Of a stretch of DNA of 64,000 nt, positions 17,374 through 25,558 are shown piece after piece. The translations under genes and the position numbers were made by a program. The notes beneath the pieces were generated by a model. That model did not search any database, was not told the DNA's origin, and worked only from the letters and a program-made list of their open reading frames with translations. The first letter of the stretch is position 1, and every line of letters starts with the position of its first letter. This stretch comes from Parasphingopyxis sp. CP4 (GTDB lineage Bacteria > Pseudomonadota > Alphaproteobacteria > Sphingomonadales > Sphingomonadaceae): contig NZ_CP051130.1 of the NCBI RefSeq assembly GCF_013378055.1, positions 496,001-560,000 on the forward strand, in the 5' to 3' direction.

Positions 17374-18230
17374 TCGCTGGGTTTGAGCGCATCGGCCAGC
17401 GATGTCGTGCCGCTCCCGCGCGCAGCGGGTTTCGGCTGATCCGGCGAGGGCGACCAACCGGTAAGATACATGATCTCGAAGGTTTCGGATGTTTTCCCGT
17501 CTTCACGCCGCGCCTCAAAAGCTGCATGCGCGGCCGCCAGACCGGTGCGCGAGAGGGACGGCGACTGTAACAGGCTCGCATTGGCCGATCCGCGCAGATC
17601 GCCGATCAGTCGATTGAGGCCCGGATATCGGACGGTAAGCGTCTCTCCGTCAGCCACCTGAAGCGCAAATCCCGCGCGCCCAAGCAAATCGCCCGCTGCG
17701 CGAATATCGATCTGCGGATGTATCCGCGGCGCAACGCCGCCCAGGGCCAGATCTGCGGAAAGCATCGCTTCGCGTAACGCCACCAGGCTCCCCGACCCAA
17801 TACAGGCGCCCAGAAACAGGCCATCGGGACGCAAGCACCGGCGAATCAGCACCAACGCGCCGGGTAAGTCGTTCACCGTGTCGAGCGTGCCGACCGCCAG
17901 TACGAGATCAAAGCTTTCGTCAGCGAAGGGCAGGCGATCTTCGTCACATTGAACCCCGGCCGCGATTCTCGCGGCCTGAAATCCTGCATCGGCAACGACA
18001 TAGGCAATGCCCTTTGACTGCAGGGCAGCCATCATGGTTTCGCCCGGATATCCAAGGACTAACGCCCGTTGGAAATCGCGTTGCACGCCGCTCAGGCGCT
18101 CGATCAGCTCTTCGGCCATATGATCTTGCAGGAAAGCATGATCGGCCCAGCGCCCAAGCGCGCGATCGCGACGCATGCGGCGCAGCGACCGGTTGAACGG
18201 TTTGTCCTGGGTGGGAAGCGGTGATTCCAT
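17370..18230 (-). CDS. class I SAM-dependent methyltransferase (NDUFAF5/BioC-like)
   Basis: A 286-residue protein. The motif-I region is degenerate (RALVLGYPGETMMAAL instead of ExGxGxG), and motif regions DRLPFADESFDLVLAVGTLDTVND and LRPDGLFLGACIG are well kept, as in the NDUFAF5/BioC-like group. The N-terminal RRDRALGRWADHAFLQDHMAEELIERL also fits that group. In mitochondria NDUFAF5 acts on complex I assembly; the bacterial substrate is unknown. The frame is open upstream to 18434 but the ATG at 18230 leaves a 42-base divergent gap to comF and begins the conserved part. Binding of SAM should be checked because of the weak motif I. Confidence 0.8.
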   Translation of the reverse strand: MESPLPTQDKPFNRSLRRMRRDRALGRWADHAFLQDHMAEELIERLSGVQRDFQRALVLGYPGETMMAALQSKGIAYVVADAGFQAARIAAGVQCDEDRLPFADESFDLVLAVGTLDTVNDLPGALVLIRRCLRPDGLFLGACIGSGSLVALREAMLSADLALGGVAPRIHPQIDIRAAGDLLGRAGFALQVADGETLTVRYPGLNRLIGDLRGSANASLLQSPSLSRTGLAAAHAAFEARREDGKTSETFEIMYLTGWSPSPDQPKPAARGSGTTSLADALKPSD

Positions 18231-18272
18231 GGCCGGGCTTGTGCCCGGTGGCGCGGTGCGGGACAAGACGGG

Positions 18273-19022
18273 ATGGCACATCTTACTGCAATCCTTGGAT
18301 CTATTTCCCGGAATGGGTTCGATTTCGCGCTTCCGCCGCGCTGTCCGGCCTGTGGCGAGATCGTCGATGGCGATGATCGCTTCTGCCTGGATTGCTGGAT
18401 GGCGCTCGATCATCTCGATCAGGGATGCACCCAATGCGGCGATCCGCTTGTCTCGCTACCTGATGCGCAGGCGCTGTGCGGTGCCTGTATGAATGACCCA
18501 CCAGCCTTCGATTCCATGCGCGCGGCGGTACGCTATGGGGATGTTGCGCGAATTGTGGCGCTGCGTCTCAAATATGGCGGGCGGGTTGGCGCTGCCCGGA
18601 CGATCGCCGCGAATCTTCATCGCCATATGCGTGATTGTGATGATGCCCTGATCGTGCCGGTACCGCTTCATCGCTGGCGGCTTTGGCGTCGAGGTTATAA
18701 TCAGGCCGCCTTGATTGCGCGGGCGCTCGCCCCGGCGGCGCCGGAACGGCTCTCGCTCTCCGCACTGCGCCGAACTCGCGCCACACCCTATTTACGCGCG
18801 ATGGGGGCTCGCGAACGCGCCAAAACCGTGCGCGGCGCTTTTTCCATCAACCCCGAGCAACGCGCGCAGATCGCCGGCCAGCGGCTCGTCCTGGTCGATG
18901 ACGTCTATACCAGCGGCGCGACCGTTCGTGCCTGCGCAAAGGTGCTGAAACGCGCCGGCGCCCGCGAAATCCATGTTCGTTGCTGGGCGCGTGTCTGTCA
19001 CGACGATGCGGATGACTATTGA
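18273..19022 (+). CDS. comF: ComF family protein (phosphoribosyltransferase-like)
   Basis: A 249-residue ComF protein: an N-terminal cysteine-rich zinc-binding part (CPACG, CLDC, CTQCG, CGAC at residues about 25-75) and a C-terminal type I phosphoribosyltransferase fold with the PRPP loop LVLVDDVYTSGAT near 205-217 and the family segment RRGYNQAALIAR. In naturally competent bacteria ComF helps internalised single-stranded DNA; in others the role is unclear. It is divergent from the methyltransferase gene and upstream of a glutaredoxin gene. Confidence 0.92.
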   Translation: MAHLTAILGSISRNGFDFALPPRCPACGEIVDGDDRFCLDCWMALDHLDQGCTQCGDPLVSLPDAQALCGACMNDPPAFDSMRAAVRYGDVARIVALRLKYGGRVGAARTIAANLHRHMRDCDDALIVPVPLHRWRLWRRGYNQAALIARALAPAAPERLSLSALRRTRATPYLRAMGARERAKTVRGAFSINPEQRAQIAGQRLVLVDDVYTSGATVRACAKVLKRAGAREIHVRCWARVCHDDADDY

Positions 19023-19053
19023 CGACGGCGGCTCTGCTTCACACATGGGTGAT

Positions 19054-19311
19054 ATGGCCAAGGTAGAAATCTACACCAAATTCCTGTGCGGCTACTGCGC
19101 GCGCGCAAAAAACCTGCTCGAATCCAAGGGTGTCGCATTCGAGGAATTCGACATCACCATGGATGCTCCGAAGCGGGACGAGATGCTCGAACGCAGCAAT
19201 GGCGGACTTACGGTACCGCAAATCTTTATCGATGGCCGGCATGTCGGTGGATCGGACGAACTTGCCGCACTTGAGAGGGCAGGCGAGCTGGATTCGCTGC
19301 TCTCGGCCTGA
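19054..19311 (+). CDS. grxC: glutaredoxin 3
   Basis: An 85-residue dithiol glutaredoxin. The active site CGYC is at residues 12-15, the glutathione-binding TVPQIFIDGRHVGGSDEL follows the usual TVPxIFI-GGxD pattern, and the protein has normal length. It reduces disulfides and glutathionylated proteins with glutathione. ATGs at 19045 (MGDMAKV) and 19054 (MAKVEIYTKF) are both possible; the open frame reaches back into comF but that part is out of family. It is followed ten bases later by the nitrilase-type gene, suggesting a comF-grxC-nitrilase-DUF1178 run. Confidence 0.93.
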   Translation: MAKVEIYTKFLCGYCARAKNLLESKGVAFEEFDITMDAPKRDEMLERSNGGLTVPQIFIDGRHVGGSDELAALERAGELDSLLSA

Positions 19312-19320
19312 TCCGCAGTC

Positions 19321-20151
19321 ATGCGTATTGCACTTCTCCAGATGAATAGCGGGATCGACCCGGCTGAAAATGCCGCGACGATGGTCGATGCGGTTGCCGA
19401 AGCAAAAGCCGGTGGCGCGACCATGGTCTTCACTCCGGAAATGAGCGGGCTGCTTGATCAGAAACGCAAGCGTGCCGCTGCCCATCTGACGACCGAGGGC
19501 GAAGACAGCGTATTGGCGGCCGTACGCACAGCCGCCGCCGAGCACGGGATTTGGGTGCATATTGGATCGCTCGCCCTGCGCGCCGAGGGAGACCCAGACC
19601 GGCTCGTCAATCGCGGCTTTGTTATTGACGACAAGGGTGAGATCCGCGCGCGCTATGACAAGATCCATCTGTTCGATGTCGATCTTGATACCGGCGAAAG
19701 CTGGCGCGAAAGTTCCACCTACGATGCCGGTGAGCAGGCGGTGATCGCCGAAACGCCTCTCGGTCCGCTCGGTATGTCAGTCTGTTATGATCTGCGCTTT
19801 GCGGATTTGTACCGCGCACTCAGTGACGCCGGCGCGACGCTGATCACTATTCCGGCGGCTTTTACCGTGCCGACGGGAAAGGCGCATTGGCATGTGCTGA
19901 TGCGGGCTCGGGCGATTGAATCGGCAGCCTTTGTAATCGCAGCGGCCCAGTGCGGCCATCATGCGGACGGGCGCGATACCTTTGGTCATAGCCTGGTTGT
20001 CGATCCCTGGGGCGAAGTCCTGCTCGATATGGGCGACACGCTTGGCGTTGGCTTTGCGGACATTGATCCAGCGCGGCTCGATGAGGTCCGCAAACGCATT
20101 CCCGTGATCCGCCATCGTCGGCCATTCGCCGCGCCGGAGACAGCGGGATGA
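19321..20151 (+). CDS. carbon-nitrogen hydrolase (Nit1/omega-amidase-like)
   Basis: A 276-residue nitrilase-superfamily enzyme with the Glu-Lys-Cys triad: Glu40 (FTPEMSG), Lys114 (YDKIHLFD) and Cys155 (MSVCYDLRFADLY). The sequence is closest to the Nit branch; Nit1-type enzymes hydrolyse deaminated glutathione, a repair of transaminase side products. Its position directly after a glutaredoxin gene agrees with glutathione-linked work, but this is inference. The stop overlaps the next gene by ATGA (20148-20151). Confidence 0.9.
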   Translation: MRIALLQMNSGIDPAENAATMVDAVAEAKAGGATMVFTPEMSGLLDQKRKRAAAHLTTEGEDSVLAAVRTAAAEHGIWVHIGSLALRAEGDPDRLVNRGFVIDDKGEIRARYDKIHLFDVDLDTGESWRESSTYDAGEQAVIAETPLGPLGMSVCYDLRFADLYRALSDAGATLITIPAAFTVPTGKAHWHVLMRARAIESAAFVIAAAQCGHHADGRDTFGHSLVVDPWGEVLLDMGDTLGVGFADIDPARLDEVRKRIPVIRHRRPFAAPETAG

Positions 20152-20627
20152 TTGTCTTCGATCTCCAATGCGGGGCGGGTGCCCATGTCTTCGAGGCCTG
20201 GTTCGGTTCATCCAGCGATTACGAGGAACAGCGCGAGAAGGGCCTTGTGAACTGCCCGATCTGCGGGTCCGGTGATATCAGCAAGGCAGTGATGGCTCCG
20301 GCGGTTGGCGCCAAGGGCAACCAAGTGGCTGAGGGGAGCGCGGCTTCTTCAGATACAGCGCTGGCGGTATCCAATAGCAATCCGGATCCCGCTCAGATGA
20401 AAGCGATGCTGGAAACGCTCGCCAAGGAGCAGGCCAAGGCGCTCGAAAATTCAGACTATGTCGGCGATGATTTCGCGAACGAAGCGCGGGCCATGCATGA
20501 TGGCGAGATCGACGATCGCCCGATCCATGGGCAAACTTCGGTGGAAGATGCCAAGGCATTGCTTGAGGACGGCGTGCCCGTCGCCCCGCTGCCACTTCCC
20601 ATCCGCTCGCCAAAAAGCGAGAATTGA
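20148..20627 (+). CDS. DUF1178 family protein
   Basis: A 159-residue protein of the alphaproteobacterial DUF1178 family. The start MIVFDLQCGAGAHVFEAWFGSS and the CPICGSGDISKAVMAPAV zinc-ribbon-like segment (one CPxCG pair plus Cys8) are characteristic. The C-terminal half is polar and acidic, with ANEARAMHDGEIDDRPIHG near the end, also typical. Function is not known. The start is coupled to the nitrilase gene by a four-base overlap, which suggests a common job or at least common expression. Confidence 0.9.
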   Translation: MIVFDLQCGAGAHVFEAWFGSSSDYEEQREKGLVNCPICGSGDISKAVMAPAVGAKGNQVAEGSAASSDTALAVSNSNPDPAQMKAMLETLAKEQAKALENSDYVGDDFANEARAMHDGEIDDRPIHGQTSVEDAKALLEDGVPVAPLPLPIRSPKSEN

Positions 20628-20662
20628 CCGCCCGGCAGGCCGCGCCTAACGAGCCAGTTGGA

Positions 20663-20739
20663 GCGCCCGTAGCTCAGTTGGATAGAGCACCAGATTCCTA
20701 ATCTGGGGGCCACAGGTTCAAATCCTGTCGGGCGCACCA
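20663..20739 (+). tRNA. tRNA-Arg (anticodon CCT)
   Basis: A complete 77-base cloverleaf. The acceptor arms are GCGCCCG and CGGGCGC, the D arm contains AGCTCAGTTGGATAGAGC, the anticodon stem-loop CCAGA-TTCCTAA-TCTGG gives anticodon CCT (reads AGG), and the T arm has GGTTCAAATCC. The CCA end is encoded. It lies 35 bases after the DUF1178 gene. Confidence 0.97.
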
Positions 20740-20775
20740 TTCATCGCCGCAGCGGCGACTGCTGACCACCAATCC

Positions 20776-22008
20776 CTACTCCGCCTCAGCCTCTTGCTCA
20801 GCGGCTTGCGTCCATCGTTCACCGAAGTTGCGATAGGTGGTCAGCCGGTGCGGCATGACATCGCCTGTTGCGCGTCCAACCCGATAGGCCTCCGCTGTCC
20901 AGTGAATGGCGGCCGCGCGGTCGCCCAAAGCATTTTCTGCCAGTGCGTTCATGAATGCGGTTTCGGCATTATCGGGATGTTCCCTGTGCACCCGAGCGAA
21001 GAGCGCGCGTGCAGCATCGGCCTCGCCCGCCGCAGCCAAGCGGATTCCGAGCAAGCCGAGCTCCATCGCTTGCGGGTAGAAGCGCGGCCCAAGCTCAGCC
21101 TCGCGTTCGGCAAACCAGCTATTGATTGCGGTCGCGCCGTCAGTCTCGATCCGTTCCTGGAGAGCGGTATCAAATCCCCAGGCTGGATAGAGCCGCTCAA
21201 TGGCGTCGGCGAAAGCGGGCATGACAACGCTAAAATGATTGGTGCGCGGGACCACCGAATAGTGCCATTCAATGCTGTCGGGTGCCCGCGCCTCGAACAT
21301 CTCCGCAAAGGCATTGCCATCGGGAACAGTGGCGCCGCCATCGGCTTCCGCGACGGCCATATAGTAGAAGAGTTCAGGATATTCAGGCGCAGCGAAAAAG
21401 CGCTCGGCTTCTTCAAACAGGAACCGGCCAGAGACCCATGTGCTGGTGCTGAGCGCGATATAGCTTTCGAATGCATCGGGCCGGGTCATCATCACATAGG
21501 CTGTGATCACGCCGCCAAAGGAATGGCCGAACAGGGTATTGAAGCCCGAGGTTCGATATCGGCCATCGATCATCGGCTTCAGTTCGTCGGTTAGAAAATC
21601 GCGAAATGCATCAGCTTCTCCCGAATTGGGAAAACTCGCAGAGGGCCGCGGGACAAAGTCACGGTTGCGATCGACATTACGAATGCCGACGACGATGGTT
21701 TCCGGGATCCGCCCCCAATAGCTGAGATAGTCAACATAGTCGGCGACGATCCGATAATTCCAATCGGCATCGGTGACGTAAAATACGGGGTACCGATCCT
21801 GCGTCTCTGAATAACTTGCCGGTAAACGGACCGTAATTTCGCGACTTTCGCCAATCACGAGTGATTCCACTGCCAATTCTTCCTCGCGATCAGTGGATTG
21901 AACTGGCGACGCAGCGCGATTCCAATCGAGCGGGGTCAAGTCTTGGGCTGCGGCGGGTGCAGCCAGAGCGGCGGCAGCAACGCCTAAGATAGCGCAGGCA
22001 ATTCGCAT
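20776..22008 (-). CDS. exported alpha/beta-hydrolase esterase (PF00756-like)
   Basis: A 410-residue protein with a Sec signal peptide (MRIACAILGVAAAALAAPAAAQ, cleavage near residue 22). The core matches the putative esterase / ferri-enterobactin esterase-like family: VRLPASYSETQDRYPVFYVTD, then the nucleophile elbow GHSFGG, with an acid and HFS region later (TNHFSVVMP). The last 110 residues are helical with TPR-like character (RALFARVHREHPDNAETAFM). The ATG at 22008 has AGGAGGTCCC before it, which settles the start. It probably cleaves esters in the periplasm; the substrate is unknown. The combination of esterase with a TPR-like tail occurs in exported members. Confidence 0.87.
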   Translation of the reverse strand: MRIACAILGVAAAALAAPAAAQDLTPLDWNRAASPVQSTDREEELAVESLVIGESREITVRLPASYSETQDRYPVFYVTDADWNYRIVADYVDYLSYWGRIPETIVVGIRNVDRNRDFVPRPSASFPNSGEADAFRDFLTDELKPMIDGRYRTSGFNTLFGHSFGGVITAYVMMTRPDAFESYIALSTSTWVSGRFLFEEAERFFAAPEYPELFYYMAVAEADGGATVPDGNAFAEMFEARAPDSIEWHYSVVPRTNHFSVVMPAFADAIERLYPAWGFDTALQERIETDGATAINSWFAEREAELGPRFYPQAMELGLLGIRLAAAGEADAARALFARVHREHPDNAETAFMNALAENALGDRAAAIHWTAEAYRVGRATGDVMPHRLTTYRNFGERWTQAAEQEAEAE

Positions 22009-22121
22009 GGGACCTCCTATCAAGGACTGACGGAGATAATCTGACCGGCGCTCGCCTCAATCGTTCATCGCTTAACCAACGATGGTTTTCGGCAAATAGC
22101 GCGATATGAGCGCCGCGGGCG

Positions 22122-22607
22122 TCAGTCGTCGGTTAGGCACACGAACAGCATCGTGATTGCCGATGCCATCGCGTACATGTACGCGCCTTCCATCGATCCC
22201 GTGCCAAGCTGGGTTTGCCACATCTGGAAAAACGCCGCGCCGAAGGTCATGAAAAAGCCGAACCAGACCAGCAAGGCGAGCGCCGCTGCAATGACGCCGG
22301 CGCGCTTGGCTGCGTGAAACTCTTCGGCTGGAGCGGTGCGGGCCTTGAACAGATCCCAACCGCCCTTGATACCAAAAAATGCGACGGCAAATTCGCCGAT
22401 CAGCACCATTGTCAGCGCGACCCAGCCGATCATCGGGTCGGATAGTTTGAAGAAGAATGTCTCGCGATACACTGCATGATCCGTGCCGCTCAGGACATAG
22501 ACGAGAGATTCATGGGCAGTCGACAGATTGGCAATGTTTTGAAGTACGTAGAACAGGGCGTGCAGCCCAATAAACAACACCAATAGTGATTTTATGATCC
22601 GTATCAT
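22122..22607 (-). CDS. DUF2165 family membrane protein
   Basis: A 161-residue integral membrane protein with four hydrophobic segments (residues about 4-24, 60-80, 100-122, 135-158). The sequence YRETFFFKLSDPMIGWVALTMV between helices and the WDLFKARTAPAEEFHAAKR loop fit DUF2165, a family of predicted small membrane proteins of unknown function. The ATG at 22607 follows GGGGGGCGCTACA; the open frame upstream is rejected because it adds a non-hydrophobic, off-family piece. Confidence 0.85.
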   Translation of the reverse strand: MIRIIKSLLVLFIGLHALFYVLQNIANLSTAHESLVYVLSGTDHAVYRETFFFKLSDPMIGWVALTMVLIGEFAVAFFGIKGGWDLFKARTAPAEEFHAAKRAGVIAAALALLVWFGFFMTFGAAFFQMWQTQLGTGSMEGAYMYAMASAITMLFVCLTDD

Positions 22608-22728
22608 TGTAGCGCCCCCCAAATGTCCCCGTCCAAAGGCTAGCATTTCCAGGCCTTGCGGGCAATTTGATAGGCGCGGGGAGGCGTGCGCTGCGGCAGT
22701 GGACAAGGTGACCAAACCGGTCTTCGGA

Positions 22729-22755
22729 TATCCGCTTTGCGCCCAAACCGGACAC
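22729..22755. repeat. degenerate palindromic repeat, copy A
   Basis: TATCCGCTTTGCGCC followed by CAAACCGGACAC is an imperfect palindrome of the form TGTCCGCTTT...AAAGCGGACA. It aligns base for base, with a few changes, with the copy at 24359. Similar short palindromes are scattered between genes in several alphaproteobacteria. It lies about 45 bases beyond the end of the TPR gene. Confidence 0.5.
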
Positions 22756-22799
22756 AGCTAGAATCAGTATAAAAGCGGCTAGACTGAATCCCTATGCCC

Positions 22800-24200
22800 T
22801 CAGGCGCGGCTCCAGCGCGCAGCAGGAGGAGTCCTGCACATTCGCGATGGCATTCGTACTTCCTCACCGCCCCTGATAACAATGTCGGTCACAATCATGC
22901 AGGTCCTGCCAGCTGATTCTTGGGATGTACCTGCAATCTCAGCTCGCGCTAGCTGCTGAACTGTTGCTAGGTTTTCGCGTGCGGCTAGACCATTTTCATC
23001 CTGCCCGCCTTGTGTGCGATCAGTGTGTTCTACGACCTCGCGATAGAGGTCCTCCGCCTCCGAATAACGACCCTGTTCTTGAAGCGCGACAGCCAAGTTG
23101 GTTTTAGCGGCCAAGGCCTCCGGAGCATCGGATCCAAGCTCTGTTTCTGCAACTTGCATAGAACGGCGCGCTAGTTGTTCGGCTTCCTGATTTCTACCCT
23201 CTGCGACCAACAACCCCGCAAGATTGTTTCGGTTTAGAACTGTATTGGGATGGCTTGCTCCAACCGTGCGTTCTTGGGCTTCCAGTGCCCTTCGATAGAG
23301 TTGTTCGGCCTCTGCGTTCCGACCTTGATCGTGGTAAAGTACGGCTAGGTTACCGATTGAGACGAGCGTATCGGGATGCTCGGCGCCCAATGCCATTGCC
23401 CGGAATTCAACGATCATTTGGAGAAGTTCTTGTGCCTCGGTGAGAAGGTCTGCCGCATACAACATCCGCGCAACACTGCTCGCTACGTCAAGCGTTACGG
23501 GATGCACCAAACCCAATTCACGCTCACTGGTGTCAAAAGCTTGCGTAAAAAGGGATAAGGCCTCTTCGAAGCGGCCTTGCTCCCAATATAGAGTCGCCAG
23601 ATTGTTCATCGTTGTCAGTGTCCCGGGATGCCCGGGACCCAAGGTGCGTTCAGCAGTTTGGAGCGCTCGCAGATAATGTGGTTCGGCTTCCCTCAACTGG
23701 CCCCTTTGGAAGTAAAGCGTGGCTACATTATTCACCATAGCCAGCGTGAAACTATGATCCGGACCCAAGACACGCTCAAAACCGTTCAGCGCCCGCCGAA
23801 TAAGCGGTTCCGCTTCGGCATCGCGGCCCTGATGAAAACGCAAAGCAGCCAGATTTGCGACGGTCTCCAATGTGTCGCTATGTTCGGGGCCAAGGGTTCG
23901 TTCTTGGGCTTCGAGCGCTCTTCGGATAAGTACTTCCGCCTCTGCGTAGCGCCCCATGGCGATTTGTGCAGATGCCATATGCGTAAGCCATGAAAGTGTC
24001 TCCTGATGCTCAGGCCCCAGGGTGCGTTCACTTTCCTCAAACTGCTGCCTGGCCAGCTCTTCGGCCTCTGCATATTGGCCGGCGTCAAAAAGTTCTTCTG
24101 CTCTGTCCTCCAAATTCTGTTGAGCTCCAGCTGGTACTGCCCACATCAAGGCGAAAAAGAGCAAGACGACAAAGGTGAACAGATTTGCCAGCCGGCTCAT
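22800..24200 (-). CDS. exported TPR (kinesin-light-chain type) repeat protein with two-cysteine tail
   Basis: A 466-residue exported protein. Residues about 5-27 are a signal peptide (VVLLFFALMWAVPAGAQ). Nine TPR units of 42 residues follow, each with the A-LE-ERTLGPEHPDT-type signature of kinesin-light-chain/TPR_10 repeats. The last 33 residues (DNA 22803-22901) form a separate tail: CMIVTDIVIRGGEEVR, then MPSRMCRTP. The same tail pattern ends the protein at 30290. Such repeats bind peptides; partners are unknown. GC content looks a little lower than in the neighbours, and palindromic repeats lie on both sides (22729 and 24359). The ATG at 24200 is preferred over a TTG at 24212. Confidence 0.85.
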   Translation of the reverse strand: MSRLANLFTFVVLLFFALMWAVPAGAQQNLEDRAEELFDAGQYAEAEELARQQFEESERTLGPEHQETLSWLTHMASAQIAMGRYAEAEVLIRRALEAQERTLGPEHSDTLETVANLAALRFHQGRDAEAEPLIRRALNGFERVLGPDHSFTLAMVNNVATLYFQRGQLREAEPHYLRALQTAERTLGPGHPGTLTTMNNLATLYWEQGRFEEALSLFTQAFDTSERELGLVHPVTLDVASSVARMLYAADLLTEAQELLQMIVEFRAMALGAEHPDTLVSIGNLAVLYHDQGRNAEAEQLYRRALEAQERTVGASHPNTVLNRNNLAGLLVAEGRNQEAEQLARRSMQVAETELGSDAPEALAAKTNLAVALQEQGRYSEAEDLYREVVEHTDRTQGGQDENGLAARENLATVQQLARAEIAGTSQESAGRTCMIVTDIVIRGGEEVRMPSRMCRTPPAARWSRA

Positions 24201-24358
24201 CCGTTGAAGCAAGTTTTCTTGAGCGATTATGATCTCTCCCCGGTCTTTCGCCGACCAACCTTCGCATAGGTCTCCTATGTTGGGAACCTCTTGTGATTAG
24301 GGGCGCCAGATCCAGCAGGTCTCTGGTGAGTCAATAGCGCCGTAGTCAATTTCTCGAA

Positions 24359-24385
24359 TGTCCGCTTTCGGCCAGAAGCGGTCTT
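24359..24385. repeat. degenerate palindromic repeat, copy B
   Basis: TGTCCGCTTTCGGCC followed by AGAAGCGGTCTT forms an imperfect palindrome (CCGCTT / AAGCGG arms). It matches copy A at 22729 in the same orientation. The two copies bracket the TPR gene. Confidence 0.55.
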
Positions 24386-24543
24386 TGAGCCATCCTTCGG
24401 CCCGATCGAAAACCCATGCTGTCCTACACATAATGGACTGTGATACTATTCGGACAAGCCATGTTGTTTTGAACACTGCGTTGCCGCGGGCGTAGGAAAA
24501 CTGCGTCCTATTGGACACATAATTGCCCGGTTACCGGCGGCCT

Positions 24544-24563
24544 GTGTCAACTAGTGTCAACTA
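24544..24563. repeat. tandem duplication of a 10-base unit
   Basis: GTGTCAACTA occurs twice in direct succession. On the minus strand each unit holds TTGACA, a perfect -35 hexamer, but no matching -10 is found at normal spacing. It lies 43 bases beyond the end of the TauD-like gene. Confidence 0.6.
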
Positions 24564-24606
24564 AATGCGGGGCCTAGCCAGCTGTCTGGGGCGGGAATTT
24601 GCCGAT

Positions 24607-25455
24607 CTACGCCGCCAGGGCGCAGCCTTCCAGGGTGATGCGGTGCATGACGCGGCGTTCGCCCTGATAGTCGTTGAGCGCATAGTGCCAGGTGGCGCGG
24701 TTGTCCCAAAAGGCGATCGAGCCGGGCTTCCATTCGAAGCGCGTCACGAATTGATCCTGCTGGGCATGCATGTAGAGCCGCATCAGAAGGGCAGCGCTGT
24801 CTTCCTGCGACATGCCTTTCATGCCGATCGTGAAAGCCGCGTTGACGTAGAGGATTTTCTTGCCGCTCAGCGGGTGGGTGATGATGACGGGATGGACAAC
24901 ATCGTCGAGCGCATCGGCTGCATCGGCATTGTGGAGCCGCTCATTGACGTCGCTGCCTTCTTTATAGGCCGATTGGCCGCCAAAGATGTGCTTGCTCGAA
25001 TGGACCGCTTCGAGCCCGTCGAGCAACTGCTTGGTTTCATCGTCCAGCGCTTCATAGGCGGCCGCCATATCGGCGAACATTGTATCGCCACCCTTGGGCG
25101 GGAGTTCGCGCGCGACGAGGATCGAGCCCATGGCGGGTTCGGCGTCATAGCTGTGATCGGTGTGCCAGCCACCGCCGATATTGGTGGCCTGGTCGGGCTC
25201 CTTGCGCACTTCGGCAATCTGCGGATAGCCGTCGACCGGTGTGAAGAAGCGATTGACGTTGATATCGCCCCAGCGTTCGGCGAATTCGATATGCTGTTCG
25301 GGGGTAATCGTCTGGTCGCGCAGGAAGATCAGACCATGATCGGCAAAGGCCTGGCGGATGACGGCGAAATCCTCGTCGCTGATCGGCTGCGATATATCGA
25401 CATTGCCGATTTCGGCGCCGGGGCCCTTGCAAGGGGTGACGGTGATGCTGCTCAT
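24607..25455 (-). CDS. TauD/TfdA family Fe(II)/2-oxoglutarate dioxygenase
   Basis: A 282-residue enzyme with the iron ligands His98 and Asp100 (WHTDHSYD) and His257 (NRATWHYALNDY), and the 2-oxoglutarate-binding arginine near RRVMHR. The N-terminal GAEIGNVDISQPISDEDF is the usual opening of TauD-like enzymes. The family hydroxylates small molecules such as taurine, 2,4-D or alkyl sulfates using 2-oxoglutarate and O2; no transporter or sulfur gene is nearby to name the substrate. GAGGAGGATCC before the ATG at 25455 decides the start over the longer open frame. It is divergent from folE with 103 bases between. Confidence 0.92.
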   Translation of the reverse strand: MSSITVTPCKGPGAEIGNVDISQPISDEDFAVIRQAFADHGLIFLRDQTITPEQHIEFAERWGDINVNRFFTPVDGYPQIAEVRKEPDQATNIGGGWHTDHSYDAEPAMGSILVARELPPKGGDTMFADMAAAYEALDDETKQLLDGLEAVHSSKHIFGGQSAYKEGSDVNERLHNADAADALDDVVHPVIITHPLSGKKILYVNAAFTIGMKGMSQEDSAALLMRLYMHAQQDQFVTRFEWKPGSIAFWDNRATWHYALNDYQGERRVMHRITLEGCALAA

Positions 25456-25558
25456 GCTCGGATCCTCCTCTGGTCCTGTACGTTTGGCCAGCTTTACGAG
25501 GACGTCAAGAGTACCTAGCTGTAGTATCAAGACGCAATTTCTGCGAAAAAGGCTGAAT

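Larger units (their letters stand above)
24201..24606. other. 406-base intergenic region with repeats
   Basis: No convincing gene. It holds the palindrome at 24359-24385 and a tandem 10-base repeat at 24544-24563. A 73-codon frame on the minus strand (24297-24518) covers the palindrome and has no family or ribosome binding site. The promoter of the TPR gene should lie here, but I see no clear -35/-10 pair. Confidence 0.6.

Noticed and set aside
20663-20775. tRNA-Arg as an integration site of a genomic island
   Set aside because: No integrase follows and no second copy of the tRNA 3' end is visible in the window.
23000-24100. Regular DNA periodicity as a possible CRISPR-like array
   Set aside because: The 126-base period comes from 42-residue TPR units in an open frame, with no identical repeats or unique spacers.
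24297-24518. 73-codon frame on the minus strand between the TPR and TauD genes
   Set aside because: It covers a palindromic repeat, has no ribosome binding site and no family likeness; frames over such repeats are common artefacts.
24565-25518. 317-codon frame on the plus strand
   Set aside because: It is the antisense of the clear TauD-like dioxygenase and has no family motif.
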